Shown one piece after another: positions 49,301 through 60,975 of a stretch of 64,000 nt of DNA; the first letter of the stretch is position 1, and each line of letters opens with the position of its first letter. The notes below the pieces were generated by a model, which was given only the letters and a program-made list of their open reading frames with translations, had not been told where the DNA came from and made no database searches. Source of the stretch: Glycine soja (Eukaryota; Streptophyta; Magnoliopsida; Fabales; Fabaceae). Location of the stretch: positions 28,769,735 through 28,833,734 of the forward strand of contig NC_041003.1 in assembly GCF_004193775.1 (NCBI RefSeq), written 5' to 3'. The position numbers and the translations under genes are program-made.

Positions 49301-49600
49301 ATGCTTAAATGTCAGGATTGTAGTTAGCTATTTATTTGTTTTTTTCTATTTTTGGAGCTTAAACGTAAGAATATGTATATAGAAAAAAAGTAAATAAGTG
49401 ATTAAAGATAGGACATTGCTCAGATTAATTTGCACCATCCATTAAAAATGACATTTAAAACTATTATAGTGTACAAATATTTAACCTTTTTCTTTTAATA
49501 AAAATAAGAATATCTTCTTTGAAAACGAAAAATCAGTTGTGTAAAGTTACCTCTCATCATTCAATTTATTTTCTTTGAGTAGGAAAATATCATCATATAT
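46366..49600. other. Intergenic sequence downstream of the WRC gene
   Basis: It starts with a poly-A tract (46378-46393) and a taataatatgg stretch that may be the gene's 3' end. The rest is AT-rich with poly-T runs. No other gene or repeat is recognised. Confidence 0.55.
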
Positions 49601-49603
49601 GGT

Positions 49604-49860
49604 TTTTTTTTTTTCTGAGGCTGAGCCATTAAATGTGACAGAGATTCTTCAGGATGGAGACGGTTTTGGATGGAGACTGCCAGCACCATTCCACAAGAGC
49701 CATGAGCTCCACCCAATTTCTTGGGTAGCCACAACCAAGACTAGACAGATGAAAAAAATCACAAAATCACAAGGAGAACATAGAGAGAGAACATTGATTA
49801 TACCTTCATAGTTTGGTTGCTTTCTCACAGTTCCAGTACTTACTAGGACAACCTTAAAAA
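49604..49860 (-). other. GC-richer island with coding-like minus-strand frame
   Basis: The minus strand reads GCGYPRNWVELMALVEWCWQ and then SPSKTVSILKNLCHI, and upstream STGTVRKQPNYEG followed by a GT. Composition is higher in G+C than its surroundings, as in an exon or exon pair. I do not recognise the protein and the frame is short. It may be a fragment of a gene or of an element. Confidence 0.3.
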
Positions 49861-52800
49861 GAAAAATCTTTTTGAAGTTATTTATCCTACATAGAAGCTT
49901 GCATTGTTTAACCACATGATGATAAAAAAAAACTTTGATATTAAATATTAGAAAAAAAAAGAAAATAAATAATTGTCTTAAAAGCATAACCTAACCTAGC
50001 TATCTCATAAAGTCACTTTAAAAGAATAATATAGAAAATGAAACGTTATAATTTATTCTGTTTCATTCTCTTTTCAAACAGGAATGAAAAATTTTGTGTT
50101 CCATCTTTTTATAAATTACCCAAACAATGGATATTTTTAATTCATTCTATTCTAATCCATTGCGCTTTATTCTTTACCACCAATCCAAACATAGTCTTAA
50201 AGAGTATATATATTTTTGTTTGTGCAATTAAGGTTAACATTCTTAGCTCACCTTAAGTCGTCCTATCATACCTCCTTGAACTTTAACAATTTTCCTGGCC
50301 TCCGGTGCATCCATTTTAAAACTTAAAATGAAAGTTCTATATATTATCTAACAAAATATATTTTCTTAATCATAAGAATTGATTGCTTGTTTAACTAGAA
50401 CCCGTTTTCTTTTATCTGAAAGCCATGTTAATCTCCTTCAATAATATTGTTAAATCTGAATAAGAACTGATTCTTAAACTAAAGTTGTAAAAACTTGCAT
50501 TGCATGTGTTCTACCAAAATGTAAATTTTGTAGACTTCTAATTTATTCAAATTTATTTAGTGTCTTTTTAAGTATTACTCTCTAACAAGTATGGCATTAG
50601 TTAAAGAGTTCGGTGCATTAGTAAAAAATAAATATTATTATTTTTAATTTTTAATTGGTTGATAATATCTTTTTACATATATCTTTCACGAGTATTAATA
50701 ATTCTATCAAATACAAATTAAATATTTTTCTCAATAAAGATTGCAAATTGTGATTTGTCAATTTGCGGGAATTAACCTCTTTAAATAAACATAGCCCCCT
50801 TGGTTAATAATGCTCCTTTTGAAATTATATAATATCACATGATGTGATCATGATTTTAAAACAGCCGCAAAATTGCAATTTTTTAAAGTCTCCACAATTA
50901 TATTATAATGGTAATTGCGGCTACATTATATCCATCTTTATCCATAATTTTGCTGGTCACTGCTAATCACAACCAAACTTCAATTTTACTAACATGTCAT
51001 TTAAATTTATAATTTTTTTAAGATATAAATAAAGGATGAAATATACTGGAAGTATTCAGTCTGATTCTCTAATAAAAAAAGAAATGTCAGCAACAGATAA
51101 TTTATATATATATATATATACCCAAAAATATTCAATTTAAAACAATGGCTCCGGCATTAAGGGATCATCGATCTATCGCAATTCAGACGCAGAAACATGT
51201 TTGTTAATTGCCATTGGTGAAAGATGGGTTAAAGGGGTCTTTTCAATGGTTCATCAAGGCCACTTGTCAGCAAAGAAATTGCAAACATGCCTAAAAGTTT
51301 TTGGGGGACCCAAACAGCAAAGCAAGTATTGGCAATAGCATCCCTTTCCTTTCCCTTACCCCAGTGAGATAAGATATTCAATGGCATGTGGCCAAGAGGC
51401 CCACCAATGCGACACCAATCTATTATATGTATGTTACTACACAGTTCACCGCAGAAAGGTCAATGTTATGTGGCACTGGGTTAATTTATAATGCTCAAGT
51501 GTGTTTTACACCAAAGCATCTTTCCAATTCCTCATTCGTCTAAATATTCACGTAAAAAATAAAAATAAAAATAGTGTTATTCCATTAAAGGCAAAAGCAA
51601 CCGTCCAGCACAAATAGTTACAAACAAACAGTAGAAATTGTAGTGCTCATAGCCAGGCTGGTGCGTATAGCTCAAAGCCACAATAAAAACAATTGGGTAT
51701 ATCTTTTTTTCTTTTTTTAATTTAGTATAACACAGTTATCATCTATCAGAAATAATTTTGTTCGACATAAGTAAAATTCGTAGGCAACAAACACTCTCTC
51801 CTGGGCCTGGTCCTCATAGTTTACGTAATTATATATTCAATATTTGAATTCGAGATTATTGATTGAGTTTGAACAAGTTGATCAACGCATTTGGTGCTAG
51901 AAATTGGTTATATGGGGATTAAATTCTTGCTCTTTAATCATGGAAATCACAAATCATTTGAAAATTGATTCGTATTCTGCCAGGAGCTAGTGGACCCGCT
52001 GACTCTCAAAAAGGTTGTACTATATACCAACAGAATTAATTGATGTATCCCTTTATGGTTTCCAAGTTTATTTATACAGTGAGAAGTGGTTGTCTCAGCA
52101 CTCGGTGCTTCATATGGGAGAATAGGAAAATTTGAGAAATGGTGGGGCTTGTTGGCTCTTAGTCTTAGCTAGGTCTATCATGGGATCTATATAACTCTGA
52201 TTTTACAATGGCATATAAACAATTTTTTTTATTATCAGAAAGTGTGCTATAATTGTTGATCTTTGATTTCTAATTTCTAATACACAGAAGAAAGAATATT
52301 GATTGTGGTAAATGATGATAACAATAAGAAGTAAGGCTAAGCATGTGACCCTTTGCATAATCATTAATTTCTGATCTGCATTCAAATTATTATTGGAAAA
52401 CTAGATCACATACTCTAGTGAGAACAAAACACATATGGGGAGAGGGGACCATAGTATATATAGCTAGCTGGACCTTGATGGAGATGCCATGTAGCTGAAT
52501 TAAATGACCGGCCGTCTTGGATTGTTACTCAGAATGATCGATGATTAACTTGTAGCTTCATTTGTTCTGCTTTTTAGCTTGGGTTAAGCACCATTGTAGC
52601 AATTAATCAATCACTCGCGTAGACATTGCATTTTTGTCAATCATGTATGTCCTCATGTAGGGTGGATATGCTGATCAGTAACGGCTGTACATGAAGATTT
52701 GTAGACCCTCACGAGTCATGATATATAACTTTGCCGACAAATAAGAATAATGCTATACATTTAGAATACCATTATTGTTAGTGTGTAAACCAACCTGATT

Positions 52801-54455
52801 ATATTACTCAATCATATCTTAGCATATCATTAGTAGAATTTGACTAAGAAATAAAATGGCAAACTCTTGTTGGATGTGCCGATATATGAATTTGTTGAGT
52901 AAGTGTAGAGAGTTTATAATGTGTGGATCAAAATTACACCTGGATTATATACATTACCCGTTTGGGAAAAAAATGAGTTTAGCTAGGTGCACCTACACCT
53001 CTACAACTATGCAAGTATTTTCATTCCCCACCCCACAATGATTTTGCATTGTGGATATGGTAGTTGTGATATGAAGTTACAAAAGTTTACATACAAATAT
53101 GTTCAGCATTAATCAATTAAGGAGAAAATAATCATGTACCTCGCAGTCTCATGAGAGTGTGCTAGTCCTTAAATGGTGGTGTGCTACTCTTAATTTGGAA
53201 GTTCTCATTTGACTTTACTCTTACTTTTAATGAGAACAAGTCATTGGGTGTTTCTTGGACCATAATATATTCGAGAACAAATTACAACCGCCATTGTGAT
53301 TGTGAAAATTTTTAAATCATTATTATGACCGTAATTTCTAGCATAAAACTATGAAAATAAATAAGCAATAGCAGGAACTTTGGTCTATTGACTTTTCGTG
53401 CACATATTATCTGATAATCTCCTGCAGTGTCCTTCGTTAATCCAAGGCATTACTAATCTTTCAGCTTAGTGCTTGGTGTTGCCACAGCTAAACGCAATTG
53501 AACAACGTTACTATAGAATAATTGTCTAGTACATAGTGTTATATGTAAAATAAATGGCAGTGTGTGATTTGTTAAATGGATAAAAAATTATATATTGGGC
53601 GGCATGAAATGCTGTGGATGGCTTGTAATTAATTTATCCAAACTAATTTATCTAGACATTGGATAATACTAGAATTTTATTTATGCACAAATTAAAATTG
53701 CATGTTAGTGTTATTAATTGTTATGCTCCAACAAATTGTAGCCTTTTCTAACTGGATAAGGCAAACGCCAATAACATGGTGGTTCTAGTAGCGTTGTCAT
53801 GTAGCAATTTGTTTGTGTCCCATTAAAAGACTCAAGAATTGGTTCATTCCCAGTTCCCACTGGCCATGCGTTGGCCTTCAATTACTCTTTTGGTTACATC
53901 TCTAAGTCAATTTCATTCACTGTAGCATAGATTTTAATGCAAAATGTATAAACTGAGATTAATTTAAGTACATTTAAGTACACAGCTGTATTCATCAAGC
54001 CTTAACTCCTCCAGTGGAGTTAATTCTCCTACATGCAGTCCAAGTCAACATGTACAATAGCACTATTATTGCCTAGTAGTAAAACAAATGGTGGGTATTT
54101 GTATTTTTATATTGATTATGTCATTCTGTTTCCATTTAAGCATTTGTGTTCTTGAAGAGAGACCATGCTAATAAATAACATATGTCATGATCTTATGCAT
54201 ACACTAGTTACAAATTTGTTTATGTATTTGTTTCTTCCCTGAATGATTGACCTAAAGACATTTTAAGTATGACCCTTAATATTTTTCTATTATATATTCG
54301 TTTTTGTTACAAATTTTCAACACAACTTATAATTGTCCATGTATACCATTTAGTGTATAACTCAACAACAAAATTTGTTCTTTGCTTTGGTAGTTGTTTA
54401 CAACTTATTTGACTATCTGTTTGTTGCACTTCTTCTATGTTAGCAAGCAAATTAT
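49861..54455. other. AT-rich intergenic sequence, nothing recognised
   Basis: No gene, tRNA or known repeat was found. The region 51170-52720 is less AT-rich, with a tatatata box at 52455 followed by agctagctgg, so an unannotated non-coding transcript is possible but unsupported. Confidence 0.5.
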
Positions 54456-54504
54456 TATCACTACTAAGAAAAATGTCTTCTATGTCGATTGAAAACATCC
54501 TTTT

Positions 54505-54920
54505 ACATTGGTTATTGACCGTCTTCGTAGAGCATGTCGTAGAATGTGAAGCCTCTATGATGACGGTTCTGACAACCGTCTTAGATTGTATCAAATTTTA
54601 AGACGGTTTTGACAATAAAATCGTCTTAGAATATAATTCATTCTATGACGGTTTAAAAGTCAAAACCGACTTAAAATATATCACATTCTAAGACATTTAT
54701 GTCATAAAAATTGTCTTAAAATGGATTACATTCTAAGATGACTTTTATGACATAACCGTCTTAGAATGTGACACTTTCTAAGTCGGTTTTGGCTTTTAAA
54801 CCATCTTAGAATGAGTTACATTCTAAGACGGTTATGTCATAAAAATTGTCTTAGAATATAAACACATTCTAAGAGGATTTTTACGACATAACCATCGTAA
54901 CCGTCATAGAATTATTTTTT
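54505..54920. repeat. Left subterminal repeats of the Pack-CACTA element
   Basis: About eight diverged pairs of cattctaagacggtt and its mirror aaccgtcttagaatg, with 8-15 base spacers. The corresponding right-hand array at 62008-62136 has only two pairs. Confidence 0.9.
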
Positions 54921-55087
54921 TTAATTTTTCTTTTTTATGAAATGAACATCATCCAGAACAATTGAATCATGAAAATTGAAATACAATATATATACAAACT
55001 CTTTTACAATTAGTATATCCATGAATGTAACATGAAATCTCATGAACATACAAATAGAAGGGAATTCAATAAGACACAGATATGTAC

Positions 55088-55947
55088 AATTTCTTTGGAG
55101 CGTCTCAGAAAATTAATCACGTTTTGAAGACCAGTGTCACCAAAGGCATCTACACTACTACTTCCAGATGAAACACCAGTAGTGTTATGCTCCTTCTCAA
55201 CCCATTGAATATGAAAAGCCTCAAGTTGACTATGTAGTATTTTATTCTAAAAAATGTAAACAAAAATTATGAAATAGAATGATAGCAACTAGTATGGTAC
55301 AATAATATGTATAGGAAATCACTACAAGCAAACATGATGTCATATGCAGTTCTGACTTCTATGCAATAAAACCATCAACATACAAATCATTAATGCATCT
55401 CCCTCCTTGGCAAAATTTCCAAAAATATACACCTATCTCACCAAAACAAGTGCAATTGAACAGACGAGACAAAAGTAAAATTATGACAGGAAATCAACAT
55501 ATGGATTAGGAATCCTCCAAAAAGAGAAGAGGAAATTAACATAAGAAAATGAAAATGAAAAGACATAAAGGGAGCAACATTGTCTAATCCCAGACAAACT
55601 CAAACAATACCTATACTAGTTGTACATTAATAATAACATTAACAATATTAATAACTCATTTCCCAGATGAATCAAATTAGAGAACAAAAATTTTGATAGT
55701 AAGGAAACAATCATGTAGCATTCATTCAATATTATATTAACATAATAAACCTGATATGTAAGCATCACTAATACATAATTAACAGTTGACTGCAAAAGAT
55801 TTCCTTTTGTACTTAAGCACATAAAAAATAGTCAAGAAACATATTCTCAATCACCTATTCATTGATTTCATTGTATTTCTTCTTAGCATCATTCCTAGAC
55901 TTCTCTAGTCGTACCTTTTCATCTTCCCACTTAGTCTGTAGTTCATT
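55088..55947 (-). pseudogene. NUA: Captured two-exon fragment of nuclear-pore anchor (NUA/TPR)
   Basis: Minus-strand exon 55947-55855 (31 codons, NELQTKWEDEKVRLEKS and on to KKYNEINE) is followed by an intron with GT-AG ends. A second exon 55246-55088 (53 codons) reads NKILHSQLEAFHIQW, then a Gly/Ser patch and GLQNVINFLRRSKEI, and ends at a GT donor. This is the coiled-coil body of plant nuclear-pore anchor, the TPR-like nuclear-basket protein in mRNA export and SUMO control. Exon lengths are whole codons and both splice sites are kept, so genomic DNA was copied. The last codon of the first exon is TAG where the family has Gln. Only about 84 of roughly 2,000 residues are present. Confidence 0.85.
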
Positions 55948-56983
55948 CTATCAAACACGTGAATTATAATTTAAAACTTGTCATATTTATGATATGAAAA
56001 GCAACCCATAAAAAAATATTCAGACACAAAACAATTGGTACAAATCCAAAAATGACATGAAGAACAAGGAAAATAGATAAAGTAGAAAGTATTCAATGTT
56101 GAAGGGGAAAATGACAAGTGTGGAAGCAAACCAATATATCAATAAACATTTCTTTCATAGTTATTTTCCATAGCTCACATCGGCATATCCTCAAGCAATA
56201 ATAAATTATATAATAGAAAAAGCTTGGCCCAATGGGACAAAGTAAACATGTTGGGGCCAGGTTGCTTCTTATTACTCTCAAAAGACTCATGCTTTATTCT
56301 TCTTTGTCCCTTATATTGTTTTGTTTGTACTACATTATTTACTATCAATGTGGGATCAACATCACACCTTTGTCATGTTTTGTACTAGACATCTCGAGCG
56401 TGAAATTTACAGAACTAGACATTGACAGGTGATCCAACAATGGGTGGTCCAATAGGCTCAAAAGAAATAGTTAGGATAGGCTATAATACTATCTTAGAAT
56501 TATGATTTAGACCTAAAATAACCCCAAAGAAAGATCAAGAGGTGAGGGATGCCCCCACATAAATACTTCATTTTAGTCATACCAGTAGTCAATGTGGGAT
56601 CTCTGATTAAGGCAACTATACTGTATAGCTAGAAAGTAAAAATAATAATCAATTACCATCATACATTATGGATGCACAAATCGAATATAATGATTTTCAA
56701 TGAATCACATATATTGACCACTACATTGCAATCACACTTTAATAGTTGTATGTACATTATCAGCAAAATTCCTAGGATTAATGGTACTTAACTAGATATA
56801 TGAAAATATCTTATCATATCCTTTAGCCACCATCTTTATTTATCTTATCATGAATTGTTTTCCTTATTAGCTAATATTTGAATTAATATCAATTCAGCAT
56901 TTATATATCTTTTATCACATTTTTCTTCCTCAATATAGAATCCCTCCCTTGATATCTAAAATTATACAACTTCATAATATCAT
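55948..56983. other. Pack-CACTA interior, unassigned
   Basis: The phrase tcaatgtgggatc occurs at 56346 and 56592. The region 56230-56640 resembles generic plant repeat sequence with a cccaatgggacaaagtaa start. No coding assignment is possible. Confidence 0.4.
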
Positions 56984-57211
56984 AACGGTACCATCTTCCC
57001 TGACTTGTGATTTACAATTTCATTGTATCCTAAAAATATGGAATCATTTTGTTTTCAATAACTTTCCCTTTAATTCAAAGAAGTCCTTTATCATAGCAAT
57101 ACCATCCCCCGTGACTTGTGGTTTACGACAACATTGTCTATCTTTATCAAAAAATGTAATTGTTTTGTTTTCAATAACTTTCCCTTAATTCCAAGAAGTC
57201 CTCTATCATGT
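56984..57211. repeat. Tandem duplication, about 112-bp unit, inside the Pack-CACTA element
   Basis: The sequence from taccatcttccctgacttgtg to caaagaagtcctttatcat (56984-57092) recurs from taccatcccccgtgacttgtg to ccaagaagtcctctatcat (57097-57211). The shared ttttgttttcaataactttc is exact. The minus-strand reading (VNHKSRGM in one copy, VNHKSGKM in the other) is coding-like but unrecognised, so it may be one more captured piece that was duplicated. Confidence 0.75.
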
Positions 57212-57479
57212 TGTATTCTTATTCCAACAAATTTAGGTATCTCTTGAGTCACGGAAATGACAGATCAACTCTATAAAATGAACATTTTTAACTTTGTGAG
57301 TTACCTTTTCCTTTTTGTTCCTTCATCATATGCCATTGTTGTTTGCAATCAACGTTCCTTGATGGATGTTGTGAGTTAACCAAACAAATTCAAAAACAAG
57401 TAGATTTTGAGTAGCACAACAAATACATCAGTGTCCAAGTAAAGAACAAATTTTGATGAAAAATTACCAAAATAAGCAT

Positions 57480-57690
57480 TAATGTTGGTCAACTACATCT
57501 GAGTGCAGAACGTCTGTTGGAGTAGACATGGTTTGCATCTGCCATGTTACTCTCCAAAGTCAATCCATGAAGAATTCATTTGGAACTCCTCCAAAGCTCA
57601 GAAGTGCAATCAGATGTTTAGATAAATATCCTCTCTTTGGCTTGTTGCTGAAACATTTAGGCTTCAGATCAGGTAGCAGCTTTTAAACAA
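57480..57690 (-). pseudogene. Captured fragment of an RNA-dependent RNA polymerase
   Basis: The minus strand reads PDLKPKCFSNKPKRGYLSKH, LIALLSFGGVPNEFFMD, then after a one-base shift LESNMADANHVYSNRRSALR. The block LLSFGGVPNEFF followed by an Asn-His-Val-Tyr region is characteristic of plant RNA-dependent RNA polymerases, probably the RDR3-5 group, which make double-stranded RNA in silencing. The catalytic DxDGD core is not included. A TGA and a frameshift break it. It abuts the protease piece without a clear intron at about 57695, so the two were joined inside the element. Confidence 0.72.
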
Positions 57691-57699
57691 TGCTAAAAA

Positions 57700-58411
57700 A
57701 TATTTTCCTCATTCTTATGTGTCCTTTCTCTCCCCACTTGGATCCCTATGAATTTTTCACTATGATATAATCCACCCATTTTGCAGTTCCGTATCCAACA
57801 GCTACCACACTGTGATCCAAGTCATTTCTGCAATGCCCATCGAAAACACCCTACATATGGTAGGTAATCCAATCAATATTACTATAAAAGCTAACCATAT
57901 TTGGCATATCATAACACTAAGTTCATAATTAAACATACCCCACTATAAAATTGGAAATCCCTGCCCGAAGCCTCCATGGCCACACTGAGGGTTTGGTTTG
58001 CAAGTGCCTTCAATAGACTATGTTCATTGTTTTGTGGCACATCATGATACCCGCTAATGGTCACAACTTGGGTTTATTCCTGTCAATGGAACTAGTGAAA
58101 AAATTTTAGTTTCTATGCTATTATTAGATTGGAAGTATCTGACAAAGATATTAGATTTAATATTTTTTAGCTTACCTTAGTCATCTCGCAAGTACCTTCC
58201 TCCATAATGTATGGATAGTCTTCCTCTTTATGGAGTTCACCATTTTCCACTATAAAGGAGAATGCATAGTCCATGAGACCCCCATTGCAACCATTGTTGT
58301 ACGTTCTGTCATAGTCAATCAGCTCTTGCTCAGACAGTGATGTCAAATTTCCCGTAACTATCTAGTTTATTCCCTCAACTACTGTAACAATGGAAAATGC
58401 CCAGTAGCTAC
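57700..58411 (-). pseudogene. Captured papain-type cysteine protease, catalytic Cys replaced
   Basis: Three exons on the minus strand. The first, 58411-58176, reads GSYWAFSIVTVVEGIN, then after an in-frame [20 protein letters not shown] and [20 protein letters not shown]. The second, 58079-57939, reads [19 protein letters not shown] and [15 protein letters not shown]. The third, 57850 to about 57700, reads [21 protein letters not shown] (catalytic His) and IIVKNS, with a stop where the family has Trp. This is the mature domain of a C1A protease, closest to the xylem XCP type. GS-Cys-WAFS has become GS-Tyr-WAFS, and a disulfide Cys (LIDCD) is also Tyr. Introns are retained. It cannot be an active protease. 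Confidence 0.9.
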
Positions 58412-58521
58412 CTGCAACAATCAATATTAATGGTTAGAATGAAGTTTGTAATATGTGTGGGTCGTTCAATATTGGAATAATACTAGCTAAGACATGTTAT
58501 AATAGTAATATTATCATTTAA

Positions 58522-58656
58522 AATTAATAATAGGTTGTGGCTGATCTAAGCTTCTGGTAGTCAACCTTCTTAGCCAGGTAGTTTGTCTAGTCTTCCTTAA
58601 CGTAGTTGGCGAAGGAGCATCTGAAGGTGGAGGGGACCTCTTAAGGGTGTTGACAT
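58522..58656 (-). pseudogene. Exon-like fragment of unidentified origin
   Basis: Upstream of the protease piece, after a tttttgcag acceptor-like site at 58657, the minus strand reads DPCQHP, stop, EVPSTFRCSFANYVKED, stop, TNYLAKKVDYQKLRSATT. Two in-frame stops flank peptide of normal composition. It looks like another captured exon. I do not recognise the protein. Confidence 0.45.
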
Positions 58657-58798
58657 GGGTCCTGCAAAAAGTATAAAGACAAAATCAATAAACACAACCA
58701 ATTAGAACAACATATAAGCATGAAATTATAAATATCCACAAATGTAAAATGTAATATACTTGATTTCATATATTAAACATTACTTGGGTATACTGCAG

Positions 58799-59150
58799 TT
58801 ACATACGCATATTCTCCCATAAACCTTCATCATGATCATTACGAGTTGCATGTACATCATCCTCCTCATTTTCACCATTTATGGAAGGCATGTGTGGGGA
58901 GAAGATGGGCATGTCGTTAACATCAAGTGTTGAACCATCAATATCGTAAGTGATACCACTTGTTTTTTCCTGTAGAACAACTGACCGTCTTGAGTCGCTC
59001 GGATCTTCGACATAAAACACTTGTTTGGCTTGTGTTGCCATGATGAAAGGCTTGTTCTTGTAACCAACCTTTTGAAGGTGAACCAAAGTAAACCCAATTT
59101 TGTCTTGACGTACACCCACATTTCCATTAACCCAATTACACTTGATTGGT
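58799..59150 (-). pseudogene. C-terminal remnant of a TNP2-type CACTA transposase
   Basis: About 117 codons of the DUF4216 region. CNWVNGNVGVRQDKIGFTLV, GYKNKPFIMATQAKQVFYVED and NDHDEGLWEN match, block by block, the end of the transposase in CACTA-1 (GFTLVDLKKLGYHNDPF, RQVF, NDHDEGE). The catalytic core is gone; upstream sequence turns into the permease fragment on the other strand. It marks the element's internal orientation as minus and proves its CACTA origin. Confidence 0.93.
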
Positions 59151-59679
59151 GTGACTTTTAGTTTTGATTATACGATAAGGACTGCTTGGTTTCAATTTTT
59201 TATTTATAAATTATTACTATATGCAATTCTATCCCCACCTTTTTTATTGTACCCCAAATCTTTCATAACAGGAAAAAGTAATAATTTTGTAATTATCCAT
59301 GAATACAAAAAATAATTTTTTTTTCTAATAGTAATAAAGAGACTCTTAGCTTCAGGATAGAGTTGCAAGACTTCCAATTATATTATTATATCTCTAGTTT
59401 ACCATTATGGGAATGTCAAGACACACTTCTTGTGAATGTGAACTGGTGAAGCATCAAACCCAAGCACCCTGATACTTCTAAACAACAACAACAACAATAA
59501 TAATATAAGAGGAAAATGAGTTGCATATAAAAGGAAAACATAACTCTACTTCCAAGCAAGTGAGTTCTTTTGAAACATATCAGAAAGTATACATAACAAC
59601 TTTGTCCAATCAATGACATATTATTTATAAGTTGATATAATCATCAATCATTTGTTATTTTTGTTTTTTTTTTTTTGCA
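59151..59679. other. Pack-CACTA interior between transposase remnant and permease
   Basis: AT-rich sequence, no gene. A short stretch just right of 59150 still reads like transposase on the minus strand before similarity ends. Confidence 0.45.
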
Positions 59680-59689
59680 AAACCTAACG

Positions 59690-60672
59690 GAGCCAAAGAA
59701 AAAAATTCCTTGGAGGACAATAGTTTTGGTGTTCATGAATGAGTCAACAATGAGTAAGAAAAAAAGACACTACCGTTGGCTCAGAGTAGCCATCCATTCT
59801 TCACTTGTACTATGAAAAGGTGGAAAAAGAAATGGATGGGAACACTTGTTCAACTTCTTGGTTTCCCAATTCAGCTTCTTGTTTACTTCTTTTTAGCACC
59901 CAAAAATCTCACCAAAAATAATAGCATTCATCCAAAACAACCATCAATTTCAATGCTATCATTTATCTATGTCTCAATTGGCCTACTTGTGGCATTAGAT
60001 TGTTATTTATATTCATGACTTGGACTATGGTACCTTCCTGTCTCTACCTATTCACCAATTTTCTCATCCTAATTGGCTTTCAATGCTTTCTTCTCCTACT
60101 TTCTCAACTCACTCAAGTTCACACCTTATATAATCAACTCTCTAGTCCTTCTCACCATTTCCTTAACCCTCATTGTGTTTAAAAATGAGTCATCATCAGA
60201 TGATCATGATGATTCAAATTCCACAAAAATCTCAAAGAAAAAGTATGTGATTGGATTCATATGCACTGTTGGTGCATCTACATGGTATGGACTATGGCTT
60301 TCCATCACACTGCTTGTGTTCAAGAAGGTCACAAAAAGATAAACTTTCAAAGTGGTCTTGGATATGATATTACACCCTTCCCTTGTAGCTACCCTTGTTA
60401 CCTTAATAGGACTTTTTGCTAGTGGAGAGTGGAGTGGTTTGAAGGATGAAATGAAGGAGTATGAGTTGGGAAAGGCTTCACTATTGGTTGCTTGGGGCTT
60501 ATTCGTGAGGTTTTTTCATTCTTCTCTAATGCCATAAGCGCTTTGGGAGTGCCTATTGTTCCAATGTTGGCAGTGTTGTTCTTTCATGACAAAATGGATG
60601 ACATTAAGGGTATTTCTATAGTGCTAGCTATTTGGGGCATTGTATCATGTGTATCAACAATACTTGGATGAT
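59690..60672 (+). pseudogene. Captured purine permease (PUP family), nearly full length
   Basis: Plus-strand pieces in order. RHYRWLRVAIHSSLVL is the N-terminal start; WMGTLVQLLGFPIQLLVYFF and ISMLSFIYVSIGLLVALDCY are helices. After a frameshift come LAFNAFFSYFLNSLKFTPYI, an acidic SSSDDHDDSNS loop and KKYVIGFICTVGAS. The end is MILHPSLVATLVTLIGLFAS, EMKEYELGKAS, then SNAISALGVPIVPMLAVLFF after another shift, and AIWGIVS. Together they match the ten-helix plant purine permeases, which import purines and cytokinins across the plasma membrane. At least three frameshifts and a stop near 60017 kill it. Its strand is opposite to the transposase remnant. Confidence 0.87.
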
Positions 60673-60975
60673 ATAAGCTATGTAATTGTCAACTAACCTG
60701 AGTTAGTTAGTGACAGGTGTCACATAGTTGTCCTAACTGTTAAACTAACTAACCATAGTCTAACTACTAACTATAGTTTAGACTTACAGTTTAGCTAAAA
60801 GAAAATAAAAATTACACCAAGTAAGTATATTCCTATAGGAAATTCAAGCTATCAAGTTTGTTCTTTCCAATAATGAAATTTGTCATCTATCTATATTTTT
60901 TAAATTGTTGAAATTAGTTGCTTCTAAATAATCCATATTGCTCGTTCTTCATTATTAATTATTAACTAATCTGTC

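Noticed and set aside
52420..52720. TATA box and mixed-composition stretch as a candidate non-coding RNA gene
   Set aside because: Nothing beyond a tatatata run supports it.
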